This document shows positions 9,388 through 19,410 of a DNA stretch of 64,000 bases, piece after piece (position 1 is the stretch's first letter; every line of letters begins with the position of its first letter). Source of the DNA: Pseudolactococcus insecticola. GTDB lineage: Bacteria; Bacillota; Bacilli; Lactobacillales; Streptococcaceae. The DNA lies in assembly GCF_011170065.1 (NCBI RefSeq), contig NZ_BLLH01000010.1, positions 29,728 to 93,727 of the forward strand, given 5' to 3'. A program made the translations under genes and the position numbers. Below the pieces are notes generated by a model, which was not told the origin of the DNA, searched no databases, and saw nothing but the letters and a program-made list of their open reading frames with translations.

Positions 9388-11217
9388 TTATTGTCCTTCT
9401 GCACTTGACTCACTGCTACCCGATGAGAGCTTATCATTGACATATTTTTGGACGTTTGCGTCTTGTTCTTCTTGCGTTTCTGAGAAGTAAACCTTGCCTG
9501 TCGTCACGTCTGCAACGAAATATAGATCATTATTATCAGTCGGCTCAATGGCTGCTTTGATTGATGAAAGGCTTGGATTTGTAACTGGGCCAGGGCCGAA
9601 GCCAAGGTTCATATAGAGATTATACGGCGAGTCAAGTCCTGTATCAATGGCTGCATCCTCAGCCAACGATGTCTTTTGACCGAGTTTATTCTCAGCATAC
9701 AAAATCGAGATGTTTGACCCGAGCGTCATGCCGGAATTAATCCGGTTATAAAAGACTTGTGCCACATTTCTGCGGTCCGAGTCATTATTTGCCTCTTTTT
9801 CAGTCAACGCTGCTATGGACAGCACTTCATTGACCGATAAGCTTTTCGACTGAATCGTCGCATAGTAAGGCTTGAGATTCTGGTTCATATAAGCAATCAT
9901 CTGCTCAACGATAGACTCAGTCGTCGACTTTTTCGTGTACTCATAAGTTGCAGGAAAAAGATAGCCCTCAAGCTGATACTTAACACCAGAATCCTTAGCA
10001 GGCAAGCTTGCAAATAGATCAGGATAGGCTGCTTTCATCTTGGCAATAAAAGCATCGTCTGTGACAACTTTCAGAAAATCAGCCTTAGTAAACGGCGTTT
10101 TATCCTTGTCAGACTTGGTTGCCACGTTATCTGTAATTTTTTCAGCCATTTGTGAGATGGTATAGCCTTCAGGGAAAGTGACTTTTCCTAAAATAGGCAC
10201 CACAGGTTTATCTGTTCCACCTTTTTGTAGCGTTTTAGCAATGCTATTTAAAGTCATGTTAGGCGCTAAATTGTAATAGCCAGCCTGAAATCCAGCAAGG
10301 CTCTTGAATTTTGTGTAATATTGGAAAGCCGTTGCATTTTTGATAATGCCATCGTCTTCCAAGATTTGCCCGATTTCTTTTGAGGCGGCACCTTCTGGAA
10401 TCTTGACAGATTTGGTTGTCTTGCTGGTACTTAGTGGCTTAAGCTCATTTTTGACATAACGATAACCAAGAAAAGCACTTGCACCACCCACGACAAGCAA
10501 AATCAGAACCAGCACGGCAATAATCTTGCCAGCAAGATTTTTAGATTTTTTCTTGTTAGAACGCTGAGCATTTTCAGTTTCTTTGCGGCTAGCACGTTTA
10601 GCTGCTACTAGCTCTTGCGTGTCTTCAATCAGGCTAACAGGTTTTTCACTCGAAATCAGCGCCTTATCTGATTGCTTTTCTTTAGCAGATCGAGAGCGTC
10701 TCTGACGGGGTTTTTCTATCTCTGAAAATGGTTCTGATTCTGATGAAGGTTTTGAAATCCCATCTGCTGCAAAACGTTTCCTACTTTTTGATGTTTTTTC
10801 AACGATTGAGCTGTCCACATCGTCAGACTTGGCCGCTTTGAGTGGTCGCGATAGTTTTTTTAACAGCTCATCTTCGTCGATGACGATGTCCGCGATATTA
10901 CTATCAGTGTCGATTTTTTCTTGATTTTCGGCCTTTTCCTGACGTTCTCCTCGATCAAAAGCTTTCAGCGTTGATGTATTTTCAGGTTCGTTTGGCACGA
11001 TTTTTTTAGGCTTAGGCCGCGGCGTTGGTATGGACTTAGACTGATTTCCAGTTTTTTTCGACCCAAAACCAGTCTCTGATGCAACATCATCAAGAGAACG
11101 GTTCGCTTCTTCGATTTCACGGAGAATTCTATCTTTAAAACTCTCTCGCTCAAACTTTTGAGTATCTTTTTCTACCAAATTGGCTATCTTCCACTTTCTA
11201 ATAACGAAAAATTGCAT
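9388..11217 (-). CDS. mltG: Endolytic murein transglycosylase MltG
   Basis: Membrane enzyme that cuts nascent glycan strands and sets strand length; in ovococci it works with peripheral peptidoglycan synthesis. The product has a long charged cytoplasmic N-terminal part (about 1-225, rich in Lys/Glu/Ser), one membrane segment (about 228-250), and the external YceG domain. The catalytic glutamate lies in ALTEKEANN (about 474), and GFGPGPVTNPS follows. The ATG start has AAAGG only 2 nt away; a TTG 13 codons downstream (11178) behind GGAAG is the alternative. The extended cytoplasmic domain is common in streptococcal and lactococcal MltG. It has its own promoter and is upstream of greA. Confidence 0.93.
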   Translation of the reverse strand: MQFFVIRKWKIANLVEKDTQKFERESFKDRILREIEEANRSLDDVASETGFGSKKTGNQSKSIPTPRPKPKKIVPNEPENTSTLKAFDRGERQEKAENQEKIDTDSNIADIVIDEDELLKKLSRPLKAAKSDDVDSSIVEKTSKSRKRFAADGISKPSSESEPFSEIEKPRQRRSRSAKEKQSDKALISSEKPVSLIEDTQELVAAKRASRKETENAQRSNKKKSKNLAGKIIAVLVLILLVVGGASAFLGYRYVKNELKPLSTSKTTKSVKIPEGAASKEIGQILEDDGIIKNATAFQYYTKFKSLAGFQAGYYNLAPNMTLNSIAKTLQKGGTDKPVVPILGKVTFPEGYTISQMAEKITDNVATKSDKDKTPFTKADFLKVVTDDAFIAKMKAAYPDLFASLPAKDSGVKYQLEGYLFPATYEYTKKSTTESIVEQMIAYMNQNLKPYYATIQSKSLSVNEVLSIAALTEKEANNDSDRRNVAQVFYNRINSGMTLGSNISILYAENKLGQKTSLAEDAAIDTGLDSPYNLYMNLGFGPGPVTNPSLSSIKAAIEPTDNNDLYFVADVTTGKVYFSETQEEQDANVQKYVNDKLSSGSSESSAEGQ

Positions 11218-11245
11218 TACCTTTCGTTATCATATATCATTTTAG

Positions 11246-11273
11246 ATTATACACGAAAATCCCTAAAAATCAA
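11246..11273 (-). promoter_or_regulatory. mltG-greA promoter
   Basis: TTGATT (11268-11273), 16-bp spacer, TATAAT (11246-11251). The leader would be about 20 nt. The first 40 nt of transcript can pair AACGAAA with TTTCGTT around the first ATG, which may lower initiation there and favour the downstream TTG. Confidence 0.65.
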
Positions 11274-11303
11274 GGATTTAATAAAAAAATATGGATTTCT
11301 CCA

Positions 11304-11888
11304 TTATTTTTTCGCTGGAACGTCGTTTTCATCATCATCTTCGTCTTCATCGTCGTCGTCAGCATCTTCATCATCAACGTCGATTTCGACACCTTCAACA
11401 TCATCAATCTCAACTTCTTCAAGTTCAGCGTCGAAAGCTTCGGCTTCATCTTTTTCGTCGTCGGGATTTTCATCGTCGTAGGTCACGTCGTCTGCCGACT
11501 CATCTTCGTCTTCAGGATCGTCGTCATTGTAGTCAATGTCGACTTCAAAAGCATTGACTTTCGTCCGTTTTTTCTTCGGACGTTCACCTTCATCGTCAAG
11601 TTCATCAAGCGCGACAACTTCTTCGTCGATTTCATCAATTGCGTACCACGAACGTAATGCCCAGACGTTATTACCGAGTGGGATAAAGCTGCCATCTGTG
11701 TTAAGCTCTGTATAGAAACGTGACAAACGATCGCGGATTTCAGCGTCAGATTTATCAAGGTAGACTTGGATGTCATTGACAAGATCGTTGAAGGGCATTT
11801 CTTTGCCTTTTTGTTCCAACATGGCGTGTGCCACTTCAATCATTGAAAGTTGTGTTAAATCTTGATTCTTAAATGCAGTAATTTTCAA
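11304..11888 (-). CDS. rpoE: DNA-directed RNA polymerase delta subunit
   Basis: Gram-positive RNA polymerase subunit that speeds recycling and alters promoter selectivity. The 194 residues have the N-terminal HARE-HTH domain (about 1-85, with MIEVAHAML and [11 protein letters not shown]) and a disordered tail made mostly of Asp and Glu (about 95-194) that ends in PAKK. The start codon is TTG, placed 7 nt after GGAGATGA, and the family N-terminus agrees. The acidic tail creates long open frames on the opposite strand that are not genes. It lies between mltG and apt with its own probable promoter. Confidence 0.95.
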   Translation of the reverse strand: MKITAFKNQDLTQLSMIEVAHAMLEQKGKEMPFNDLVNDIQVYLDKSDAEIRDRLSRFYTELNTDGSFIPLGNNVWALRSWYAIDEIDEEVVALDELDDEGERPKKKRTKVNAFEVDIDYNDDDPEDEDESADDVTYDDENPDDEKDEAEAFDAELEEVEIDDVEGVEIDVDDEDADDDDEDEDDDENDVPAKK

Positions 11889-11930
11889 TTTGTCATCTCC
11901 GTTTTAGAAAGGATTTTTGTGATTAGTCTT

Positions 11931-11960
11931 ATTTTACCATAAATTCGGCATTTTTAGTAA
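11931..11960 (-). promoter_or_regulatory. rpoE promoter
   Basis: Extended -10 TGGTAAAAT (TAAAAT at 11931-11936) with a weak -35 (TTACTA or TACTAA near 11954-11960) that overlaps the apt stop codon. Confidence 0.5.
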
Positions 11961-12466
11961 TGCATGAGTACTTTATACTCATAATCACCGATTTTTTCAC
12001 GACCAGCAAGCTCATCTAGCTCAATCAAGAAAGCACAGCCTGCAACCACACCACCGAGTTGTTCAATCAGCTCAATCGTCGCTTTGACAGTCCCACCTGT
12101 GGCAAGTAAATCATCCACAATCAGCACACGTTGACCAGGTTTAATGGCATCTGCATGCATGGTCAACGTGTCAAAACCATATTCTTTTTCGTACTGTGCT
12201 TCGATGACTTGACGAGGTAATTTCCCTGGTTTACGTACAGGTGCAAAGCCGATTCCAAGCTCAAAAGCAACGGGACAGCCAACGATAAAACCACGCGCCT
12301 CAGGGCCTACGATCATGTCGATTTTTTTATCCTGTGCATACTGAACAATTTCACGAATTGCGTAGCTGTATGCATTGCCATCCGCCATGAGCGGTGAAAT
12401 ATCACGAAATTCGATACCTTTTTGCGGGTAATCTGGGATAGTTGCGATATATTGTTTCAAATCCAT
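11954..12466 (-). CDS. apt: Adenine phosphoribosyltransferase
   Basis: Purine salvage enzyme making AMP from adenine and PRPP. The 170-residue product is the usual length. The PRPP-binding loop [14 protein letters not shown] lies at about 117-130, and the N-terminal [15 protein letters not shown] is typical. The start follows AAAGGA and lies 1 base after the recJ stop, so the two are cotranscribed and probably coupled. This recJ-apt order is common in streptococci and bacilli. Confidence 0.98.
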   Translation of the reverse strand: MDLKQYIATIPDYPQKGIEFRDISPLMADGNAYSYAIREIVQYAQDKKIDMIVGPEARGFIVGCPVAFELGIGFAPVRKPGKLPRQVIEAQYEKEYGFDTLTMHADAIKPGQRVLIVDDLLATGGTVKATIELIEQLGGVVAGCAFLIELDELAGREKIGDYEYKVLMHY

Positions 12467-12467
12467 C

Positions 12468-14696
12468 TTAGTTTTCCTTTAACTTTTTGTAAATATCACG
12501 AATCGGCGATAAGGCGAAAAATGATTGTATGTCAACGAGTTCTTGTAAATCTTGGTAGATTTGACTGCTTGTAATTTCTCGTTTTTCTGCTGATTTATTA
12601 ACAGTCATCAGACCGTCTTCGACTTTCACAAAGCCTAGTTCTTCAAATATCTGAACCATTTTCACCAATAGAATATCAGGAATTTTGAGATAGTCAGCAA
12701 GCGTTTTCAGCTTGTATCTGACGTCAAACTCGGGAAATTGGTAAATCGTTTTGTAAAATTTTGCGAACTGCTCACGCGTCCCAGCCCCCGTCAGATAGTA
12801 GCTATGCTTGATCTGATTCTTGAAATAAACGGCAGTAAAGTCCGTTTCTGACAAGATATTTTTCAACTGCGCTAGCTTTTCTGACGAATCTGGCACTTCT
12901 GCAATGACCATTACATCACTCATTATTATAGCACTATTTTCAAGATTATTTGTGAAAATCACTGCATTTTCTGGAATTTCTGTGTGATTTTGCTGATTTC
13001 TCAAATCAATCAACTGGCTGCCATTAACCCGTGCGTCAACCACCATGAGTTGGACAGACGTGTTGCCATTCCACGTGTTGACAGAAAGCGTCACAGCAAG
13101 CTCCGGCGCCGTTTGTTCGAAGTCAAGCGCTTCCTTACCATGTCCAAAATAAACGACTTCCATCTGCGTTTTATCTTGCACAATTTTTAGCTTGAGATGT
13201 GCATTATCCTGCCCCATTGACCGACTTTGCACGACCTGATAGTCTTTGACTAAAAACTGTGGCTTGGTGTTTTTCTGACCAAATGGCGCGAGCTGTGACA
13301 GGGTCTTGATGGTCTCAAGCGTCATGTCAGAAAGCGCAAGCTCACCGTCAAGTAGCAGCTGATTTTTTTGCGACATGTCAATCTCGTGCTCAGCAATAAA
13401 ATCAGCTATAACAGCCTTGATTGCCGGGAGATTAGCAAGTTCAAATGTCATCCCAGCAGCCTGTGCATGCCCGCCAAAAGCAATAAAAAGCTCCCGATGT
13501 TGCGTCAGCGCTTCAAAAATATTAAAGGCCGGAATTGACCGTGCAGACCCTTTTAAAATGCCGTTGTCTTCTGATAACATAACAATCGGCTTACCTGTTT
13601 TTTGCAACAGTTGTCCTGCGACAATCCCTAGCACACCAGGATTCCAGCCAGTCTGATAGATAAACTGAACTGGACTGTCATCTAGCTGAATTTCAGCTGC
13701 GACAAGCATTTCAGCGACCATGGCTTTACGTGCTACATTTTTCTCATCGATCATCTCTGCGATAGCGCGCGTTTCGTCCTCATCCCATCCTGTCAAAAGC
13801 TCAATAGCAGGATTCGGATCATCAATTCTGCCTAGGGCGTTTAGTCGTGGTGCGAGCTGAAAACCAACCGTTTCTTCAGTGATGTCATTTTTGTCAATGC
13901 CTGCGATATTGATCAAGGCTTCAAGTCCGACACGCTCTGTATTTTTAAGGATTTCAAGGCCATATTTGACGAGAATCCGGTTTTCATCAGTCAACGCCAT
14001 CATGTCAGCAATGGTACCGATGGCAACCAGATCAAGCATTTCTGACGGGACATACTCCAGAAGTGCACAAGCAACTTTGAAAGCAACACCGCATCCTGCG
14101 AGTTCCTTAAACGGATAATTCCCATCTGGATGTTCTGGGTGAATGATGGCATAGGCATCTGGCAACGTTTCAGGCAGTGAATGGTGATCCGTGATGATGA
14201 CATCACAGCCATTTTCCTGTGCATAGGCAACTGCCTCGTGTCCAGCAACACCGTTATCCACCGTAATAATCAAGCTGACATTTTCATTTTCAATAAAATA
14301 CTTATAAACATCAAGATTGGGTCCATAGCCATCTGTGAAACGATTGGGCAGATAAACGATGGTTTCAGCGCCTATCTCATCTAGCGCTGTTTTCATGATA
14401 CTCGCGCTCGTCATACCGTCTGCATCATAGTCGCCATAAACTAAAATCATTTCCTGATTTTCAACTGCCTGACGAATCCGCTCAACGGCACGATTCATGC
14501 TGTAAAATAAGAACGGATCGTGCAGGTTTTCAAGCGTCGGATTTAGAAAAGTCGTCAGATCAGATTCATTTCTGACGCCACGTTTCCAGAGGATACTTGC
14601 AGCAAGATCATCTAGTTTTTGTTTCTTTACTAACTTGACAAAGGCTTCAGACGGCTCGTCTGCGCTGATTTGCCACTCATAGGTAGGTGTTATCAT
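12468..14696 (-). CDS. recJ: Single-stranded-DNA-specific exonuclease RecJ
   Basis: 5'-3' exonuclease of recombination and mismatch/base-excision repair, DHH/DHHA1 phosphoesterase superfamily. The 742 residues hold the Mn2+ motifs YGDYDADG (about 95) and TDHHSLPE (about 172), the DHHA1 motif GGHAQAAG (about 405), an OB-like domain, and a C-terminal extension of about 190 residues seen in Firmicutes. It overlaps the SDR gene by ATGA and leads directly into apt, so translation in this operon is coupled. Confidence 0.96.
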   Translation of the reverse strand: MITPTYEWQISADEPSEAFVKLVKKQKLDDLAASILWKRGVRNESDLTTFLNPTLENLHDPFLFYSMNRAVERIRQAVENQEMILVYGDYDADGMTSASIMKTALDEIGAETIVYLPNRFTDGYGPNLDVYKYFIENENVSLIITVDNGVAGHEAVAYAQENGCDVIITDHHSLPETLPDAYAIIHPEHPDGNYPFKELAGCGVAFKVACALLEYVPSEMLDLVAIGTIADMMALTDENRILVKYGLEILKNTERVGLEALINIAGIDKNDITEETVGFQLAPRLNALGRIDDPNPAIELLTGWDEDETRAIAEMIDEKNVARKAMVAEMLVAAEIQLDDSPVQFIYQTGWNPGVLGIVAGQLLQKTGKPIVMLSEDNGILKGSARSIPAFNIFEALTQHRELFIAFGGHAQAAGMTFELANLPAIKAVIADFIAEHEIDMSQKNQLLLDGELALSDMTLETIKTLSQLAPFGQKNTKPQFLVKDYQVVQSRSMGQDNAHLKLKIVQDKTQMEVVYFGHGKEALDFEQTAPELAVTLSVNTWNGNTSVQLMVVDARVNGSQLIDLRNQQNHTEIPENAVIFTNNLENSAIIMSDVMVIAEVPDSSEKLAQLKNILSETDFTAVYFKNQIKHSYYLTGAGTREQFAKFYKTIYQFPEFDVRYKLKTLADYLKIPDILLVKMVQIFEELGFVKVEDGLMTVNKSAEKREITSSQIYQDLQELVDIQSFFALSPIRDIYKKLKEN

Positions 14697-15436
14697 TTTA
14701 GATTGAAAAACCTCCGTGTTATTTTATCTGTTGTGGTTGGGAAAATGCTGGCAAAAATTCTTGCTATATTGAACTGCCAGGGAAGATTTAACTCCCGTTT
14801 TGAGCTGCCTAGATGCCTAACGATTTTTTGGGCGACAAATGCTGCTGTGACCGCATTTTTTCCGACTTTTTTTAGATAGTCAGGATTGTCAGCGTGAAAC
14901 TTAGTTTTGACAGGACCAGTATTCACCACAAGCACTTTGATATTGTCTGCTACAACTTCCTGTCTAAGCGCGTCTGAAAAGCCACGCACGGCAAATTTAC
15001 TTGCCGCATAGATACTTGACTTAGCTGTTGGCAGATGACTCGCAATGGATGCGATATTGACAATCTGACCTGATTTTTGCGCCAGCATATTTGGCAAAAA
15101 TGACCGTGTCACTTGCATGAGCGCAAATACATTGACGGCAAACATTTGCTTTATTTCTGTGTCGCTAAAGCTCAAAAATGACTTGAAATCACCGTACCCA
15201 GCATTATTCACTAAAATATCAACAGCACCAAACTTGTCAGAAATCGCCTGACAAGTTGCACTCAGCGCCGCTTCGTCAGACAAGTCCACCTGGTAAAGAT
15301 GGAGATTCTGGTGATCTACTAGAGTTTCTAAAGCGCTCACGTTACGTGATAGCAAAATCAAGCGATCATCTGACAATTGCCGAATCAGCTCACGCGCAAT
15401 GTCTCCCGTCGCACCCGTGATTACAATTGTTCTCAT
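14693..15436 (-). CDS. Short-chain dehydrogenase/reductase, substrate unknown
   Basis: NAD(P)-dependent oxidoreductase of the classical SDR family, 247 residues. It shows the cofactor motif TGATGDIA (about 7-14), NNAGYG (about 80), a catalytic serine in NIASIAS and the YAASK motif (about 144-148). The C-terminal tail is basic and hydrophobic (ITRRFFNLK), as in YqjQ/DltE-like members linked with membranes. It overlaps rnz and recJ by 4 bases each through ATGA junctions. The operon position is conserved in streptococci, but the substrate is not known and cannot be read from the sequence. Confidence 0.88.
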   Translation of the reverse strand: MRTIVITGATGDIARELIRQLSDDRLILLSRNVSALETLVDHQNLHLYQVDLSDEAALSATCQAISDKFGAVDILVNNAGYGDFKSFLSFSDTEIKQMFAVNVFALMQVTRSFLPNMLAQKSGQIVNIASIASHLPTAKSSIYAASKFAVRGFSDALRQEVVADNIKVLVVNTGPVKTKFHADNPDYLKKVGKNAVTAAFVAQKIVRHLGSSKRELNLPWQFNIARIFASIFPTTTDKITRRFFNLK

Positions 15437-16371
15437 TTGATTTCTTCTTCGTAGAGGTCTTTCACGACAAAGCTGTTATCAAACGTCTGCTTGGCTTCAC
15501 GTGCTAACTGGGTAACTAGCGGACCAACATAGCGCGCCGAAATATGCGTCAAGAGCAGGCGTTTGACCTGCGCTTTTTGCGCGACTTCTGCGGCCTGTTT
15601 TGTAGTTGAGTGACCGTGTTTGCGGGCAATATTTGACTCTTTTGCTTCATAAGTCGCCTCATGCACCAAAAGATCGCTGCCTACGGCTAATCTCACCGCG
15701 CGATCTGTCTGCCGTGTATCCCCAAGTATTGTGACCACACGTCCTTTTTTATCTGGGCCAATAAACTCTTTCGAGTGAATGATTTTACCGTCAACTTCAA
15801 TGTCTTGACCCTTTTTCACCTTGCCAAAAAGTGGACCGAACGGCACACCAGCAGCTTTAAGTGCCTCAGCATCAAGTTCACCTTTTTTGTCTTTTTCGAC
15901 AATGCGGTAGCCCATGCAGTAAATCGTGTGGTCAAGCGTCTCCATGTAGACGTCAAATGTCTCGTCAGAGTAGATCAGGCCTGCATCAGAACCCTCAAGC
16001 TCGTGGAAGTCAATCCGATAGCCTAGCTTACTGCCAGACAAACGCAAGGCTGTCATGACATAGTTTTTGATCCCAACAGGCCCATAAATCGCAAGATCTG
16101 TCTGTTGCTCATCCAGGGTTGACGCCTGAAAACTGCGGCTTGACAAAAAACCAGGCAAACCAAAGATATGATCCCCATGCAGATGCGTGATGAAAATTTT
16201 TGTGATTTTTCTCGGGCGAATACTGGTATGCAAGATTTGATGTTGCGTCGCCTCGCCACAGTCAAAAAGCCAGATTTCGTTTCGCTCGGCAAGTAATTTC
16301 AGCGCTATCGACGTGACATTTCGCTGCTTGGCAGGCTGCCCCGCGCCTGTCCCCAAAAACTGAATTTCCAT
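15433..16371 (-). CDS. rnz: Ribonuclease Z
   Basis: Zn-dependent endonuclease that removes the 3' trailer from tRNA precursors lacking an encoded CCA. The 312 residues have the metallo-beta-lactamase core with [13 protein letters not shown] (about 62-74), the exosite arm region (about 145-200), LVHEATYE, and the [12 protein letters not shown] helix with a further metal His. I start it at the ATG behind GAGAGAGGAAA, 21 codons inside the longest open frame; the codons before it run towards a tRNA gene. It sits 31 bases downstream of tRNA-Arg on the same strand and leads the SDR-recJ-apt operon. Confidence 0.95.
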   Translation of the reverse strand: MEIQFLGTGAGQPAKQRNVTSIALKLLAERNEIWLFDCGEATQHQILHTSIRPRKITKIFITHLHGDHIFGLPGFLSSRSFQASTLDEQQTDLAIYGPVGIKNYVMTALRLSGSKLGYRIDFHELEGSDAGLIYSDETFDVYMETLDHTIYCMGYRIVEKDKKGELDAEALKAAGVPFGPLFGKVKKGQDIEVDGKIIHSKEFIGPDKKGRVVTILGDTRQTDRAVRLAVGSDLLVHEATYEAKESNIARKHGHSTTKQAAEVAQKAQVKRLLLTHISARYVGPLVTQLAREAKQTFDNSFVVKDLYEEEIK

Positions 16372-16402
16372 GATTTCCTCTCTCAATAAAAAAAGAAAAA
16401 AA

Positions 16403-16474
16403 TCCGTCCTGAGGGAATCGAACCCCCATCTCAAGAACCGGAATCTTACGTGATATCCATTACACTAAGGACGG
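16403..16474 (-). tRNA. tRNA-Arg (anticodon CCG)
   Basis: A 72-nt cloverleaf: acceptor CCGTCCT/AGGACGG, T8-A9, D arm GTG...CAC with GG in the loop, anticodon stem TAAGA/TCTTG with loop TTCCGGT (anticodon CCG), and T arm GGGGG-TTCGATT-CCCTC. The discriminator base is A. CCA is not encoded; seven T follow at once, so the 3' end must be made by RNase Z and the CCA-adding enzyme. It has its own promoter and is followed by rnz. Confidence 0.95.
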
Positions 16475-16523
16475 AATTTTTGATGAGACCGTGCATTTTG
16501 ACACAGCCTTTAACAACTACTCT

Positions 16524-16552
16524 ATTCTATCAAAATTTTCCTTGAAACGCAA
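16524..16552 (-). promoter_or_regulatory. tRNA-Arg/rnz promoter
   Basis: TTGCGT (16547-16552), 17-bp spacer, extended TGATAGAAT (-10 TAGAAT at 16524-16529). The -35 overlaps the T-run of the terminator of the preceding operon. Confidence 0.6.
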
Positions 16553-16584
16553 AAAAAGTTTCAGATTGTTAAAACCTGAAACTT
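16551..16584 (-). terminator. Terminator of the miaA-hflX-SPFH operon
   Basis: Stem AAGTTTCAG/CTGAAACTT with an 11-nt loop, followed by a run of T on the minus strand, 26 bases past the SPFH gene. Confidence 0.85.
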
Positions 16585-16609
16585 CTCGTACCGATGCCTG
16601 ATTTGTCCT

Positions 16610-17503
16610 TTATTTTGACGCTTTCAGCGCGCTCAAGATTTGTGTGCGAATATCTTCGACACCATCTGGTGAACTTGGCAAGAACACAGTTGAATTACCA
16701 TTATTAGCAAATTGGTTAAGCGTATCCAGATATTGGTTCGTCAGCAAAATCGCCATAATCTCTTCTTCTGAGATATCAACGCCTGTATCTTTCATTTCTT
16801 TGATTGACAAGGCAAGTCCATCAACAATGGCCTTACGTTGTTCGGCAATCCCGACCCCGTGCAAGCGATCTTTTTCAGCATCTGCCTCGGCAGCCGTTAC
16901 GATTTTAATCTTGTCGGCATTTGCAAGCTCTTGTGCTGCGACACGTTTACGTTGCGCTGCATTGATTTCGTTCATGGATTGCTTGACTTCTGAGTCCGGC
17001 TCAACCTTGGTAATCAAAGTCTTCACGATGATATAACCATATGTTGACATCTCTTCAGCCACCTGACGTTGAACTTCAAGGGCAATCTCGTCTTTTTTCT
17101 CAAAAAGCTCATCCAAGGTCAATTTAGGAACACTCGAGCGCAATGCATCTTCGATGTAAGACTTGATTTGCTCACCTGGATTCATGAGTTTGTAGTAAGC
17201 GTCTGTCACATTTTGTTCATTGACACGGTATTGCGTTGCGACCGTCATCTGTACGAACACGTTGTCTTTCGTCTTTGTTTCCACGCCCATATCATTTTGA
17301 AGCAAGCGCAGTTGGACACGTGCGGCAATGCGGTCAATACCAAACGGTAATTTGAAGTGAAACCCTGAGTTTGCAATCGTTTGAAACTTACCAAAACGCT
17401 CGATAATCGCCACGCTTTGTTGTTTGACCACGTAAAACAAAGTTGAGAAGCTCGCTAAAATCACAATGATAATAATGAGCAAAATAATGAATAATGCTGC
17501 CAT
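16610..17503 (-). CDS. SPFH/band 7 membrane protein
   Basis: The 297-residue protein has an N-terminal membrane anchor (about 3-25) and a stomatin/prohibitin/flotillin domain (about 25-190: QQSVAIIERFGKF, GIDRIAARVQLRLL), then an Ala/Glu-rich helix (about 185-230, with AEADAEKDRLHG). It matches the QmcA/YbbK-type paraslipin subfamily, which forms oligomers linked with membrane proteases or membrane domains. No NfeD partner gene lies beside it. It is the last gene of the miaA-hflX-unknown unit, starting 10 bases after the preceding stop. The precise role is unknown. Confidence 0.88.
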   Translation of the reverse strand: MAALFIILLIIIIVILASFSTLFYVVKQQSVAIIERFGKFQTIANSGFHFKLPFGIDRIAARVQLRLLQNDMGVETKTKDNVFVQMTVATQYRVNEQNVTDAYYKLMNPGEQIKSYIEDALRSSVPKLTLDELFEKKDEIALEVQRQVAEEMSTYGYIIVKTLITKVEPDSEVKQSMNEINAAQRKRVAAQELANADKIKIVTAAEADAEKDRLHGVGIAEQRKAIVDGLALSIKEMKDTGVDISEEEIMAILLTNQYLDTLNQFANNGNSTVFLPSSPDGVEDIRTQILSALKASK

Positions 17504-17513
17504 TTTTTTATTC

Positions 17514-18176
17514 CTACTTTCTTAGATATAAGAGAAACTCCCTGTCTTTGAATTGTACCATTTTTTCGGCAGCTTCGCCACTATTTATCATCTGATTGTA
17601 ATGTTTTAGACCATCTTCTTTGTTCAGAGTTGCAATTTTGAAATAATTATCATTTTCTGTTTGAGTTGTTAGAATACTGAGCTCTGACGGATTAGAAAAC
17701 GGTTGGAATTTTATCTTTTCAAGTTTAATTGTCTCACCGTCAGAACTGACAACATCGTGCGGAAAAACTTGGGCAATCTCAAATAACAGTTCATCTGTGA
17801 TTTTTTCGTCGTCAGACTCTGAAAAGACACGTGCGATGCCTGACGCATTTTCAAAGGCAAAACCGTAGGATTTCCCTGAGAGATTGAGCCTGATAAAGCG
17901 AAAAACCGGCAATGCCTGTGCCCCTTCAAGCGCAAAACTCGGCTGTGATGTAAAATTATCAAAAGTCGTCGACAAGTCTAAAAAGTAGTCCGTCGCAGCC
18001 TCAGGGCCTTGTTTTTGGTAAATCTCAGCAAAATAGGCGTTGATGACGCTCGCTGGTGGCATGATATAAGCCAGTTTTTCTGCATGACTTGTCAAAGTCG
18101 CAAGGCGATTTTCGAGCAAAACGCGATCCATCGCCATGAAACCGCCAGATTTTATCGCTAACTCAACGTAATCCAT
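17514..18176 (-). CDS. Conserved protein of unknown function between hflX and an SPFH gene
   Basis: A 220-residue soluble protein that I cannot assign to a named family. No signal peptide, membrane segment or catalytic motif is evident. The middle (about 75-145) looks like mixed alpha/beta and the C-terminus is charged. It starts behind a good GGAGG and overlaps the hflX stop by 14 bases, so it is coupled to hflX. A gene at this place, between hflX and rnz, recurs in streptococci and has sometimes been given a cystathionine beta-lyase label. Nothing here supports that: there is no PLP-binding lysine motif and the protein is far too short. Confidence 0.75.
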   Translation of the reverse strand: MDYVELAIKSGGFMAMDRVLLENRLATLTSHAEKLAYIMPPASVINAYFAEIYQKQGPEAATDYFLDLSTTFDNFTSQPSFALEGAQALPVFRFIRLNLSGKSYGFAFENASGIARVFSESDDEKITDELLFEIAQVFPHDVVSSDGETIKLEKIKFQPFSNPSELSILTTQTENDNYFKIATLNKEDGLKHYNQMINSGEAAEKMVQFKDREFLLYLRK

Positions 18177-19410
18177 ATTTTTCTAACCTCCATTGTGCTT
18201 TCTGGGCAATGCTGCCGTGAATCTCATAAGTCGTTTCTGTTTCCTTGATGCTTGTAATCAAAGCAATTTGCTTTAATTCAGGCAATAAATAAGCTTTGCT
18301 ATAAGGTAACGCTAGCTCAAACGGCGTGAATAGACCTGAAACCTTTTCAATAATTGTCTGACGTAAGGTCTGCGCACCCGTTTCTGACTTGATTGATAAC
18401 TGGACGCTAGGCAAAATTGTCGGCAAAAAATCCACCGCCGCATCAAGCTTGTTATACACCACAAGAACAGGAATATCAGCCATATCAAGTTCTTTCATGA
18501 TGTCTTCCACCACGCGCTCGTGCAGCTCATGAGCAGGGTTTGACGCATCAATCACGTGTAGTAGCAAATCAACGTCCTTGGACTCCTGCAAGGTCGACTT
18601 AAAAGCCTGTACAAGCTCCGTCGGCAAGTCCTGGATGAAACCAACAGTATCCGTCAAGGTCACTGTAAACTCGTCTTTGAGCGAGAAATCTTTGGTCGTT
18701 GCGTCCAAGGTCGCAAAAAGCTCATCTTGCTCGTATTGCATTTTTTGCGTCAAAGCGTTAAAAATCGACGACTTGCCCGCATTGGTATAGCCAATCAAGC
18801 CAATCTTGAAAATGCCTGAGTTCAAGCGTTTCTGACGACTATTTTCTTGCGTCTTTTCAGCTTTTTTGAGCGCCGATTCAATGATTTCAATCCTGTGACG
18901 GATATGTCTGCGGTCTGTTTCAAGCTGACTTTCCCCAGCACCACGCGCACCAATACCGCCAGCCTGACGGCTGAGTTCAAGTCCTTTACTACCTGACAAG
19001 CGTGGCATTAGATATTTGAGTTGCGCCAATTCAACCTGTAGCATCCCAACGTGAGACCTCGCACGTAGCGCAAAAATATCCAAGATTAGCTGCATCCTGT
19101 CAATCACTTTGACACCTAAAAAAGTCTCTAGATTGACATTTTGACGCGGTGTCAACTTTTCATTGAAGATAACTGTGTCAATCTCCCAGGCGTCAACATT
19201 CGCCTTGATTTCCTCTAACTTACCAAGCCCAATCAAGTATTTGCCGTCAAGTGTTTCTTTTTTTTGTGTGAACACATCCGCCACCACAGCACCGGCCGTC
19301 TTTGCCAGACTTTCTAGTTCACGCATAGATTCTTCAAACGTCCGATTATTGACAAAGCTCTCGACGCCAACTAAAACGACTTTTTCTGCCTGCATTTCAG
19401 TTTCTATCAT
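18163..19410 (-). CDS. hflX: GTPase HflX
   Basis: Ribosome-associated GTPase that splits stalled or heat-damaged 70S ribosomes. The 415 residues comprise the N-terminal HflX domain (about 10-190, with IDRMQLILDIFA and the glycine-rich RQAGGIGARGAGESQLE loop) and the G domain from about 198: G1 GYTNAGKSS, G3 DTVGF, G4 YNKLD. The ATG follows AGAGAGG and lies inside the miaA stop region (14-base overlap). A second ATG five codons later is possible. Confidence 0.96.
   Translation of the reverse strand: MIETEMQAEKVVLVGVESFVNNRTFEESMRELESLAKTAGAVVADVFTQKKETLDGKYLIGLGKLEEIKANVDAWEIDTVIFNEKLTPRQNVNLETFLGVKVIDRMQLILDIFALRARSHVGMLQVELAQLKYLMPRLSGSKGLELSRQAGGIGARGAGESQLETDRRHIRHRIEIIESALKKAEKTQENSRQKRLNSGIFKIGLIGYTNAGKSSIFNALTQKMQYEQDELFATLDATTKDFSLKDEFTVTLTDTVGFIQDLPTELVQAFKSTLQESKDVDLLLHVIDASNPAHELHERVVEDIMKELDMADIPVLVVYNKLDAAVDFLPTILPSVQLSIKSETGAQTLRQTIIEKVSGLFTPFELALPYSKAYLLPELKQIALITSIKETETTYEIHGSIAQKAQWRLEKYGLR

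Noticed and set aside
11158..11557. Ser- or His/Arg-rich plus-strand frames opposite rpoE
   Set aside because: Produced by the Asp/Glu codons of the delta subunit tail on the other strand.
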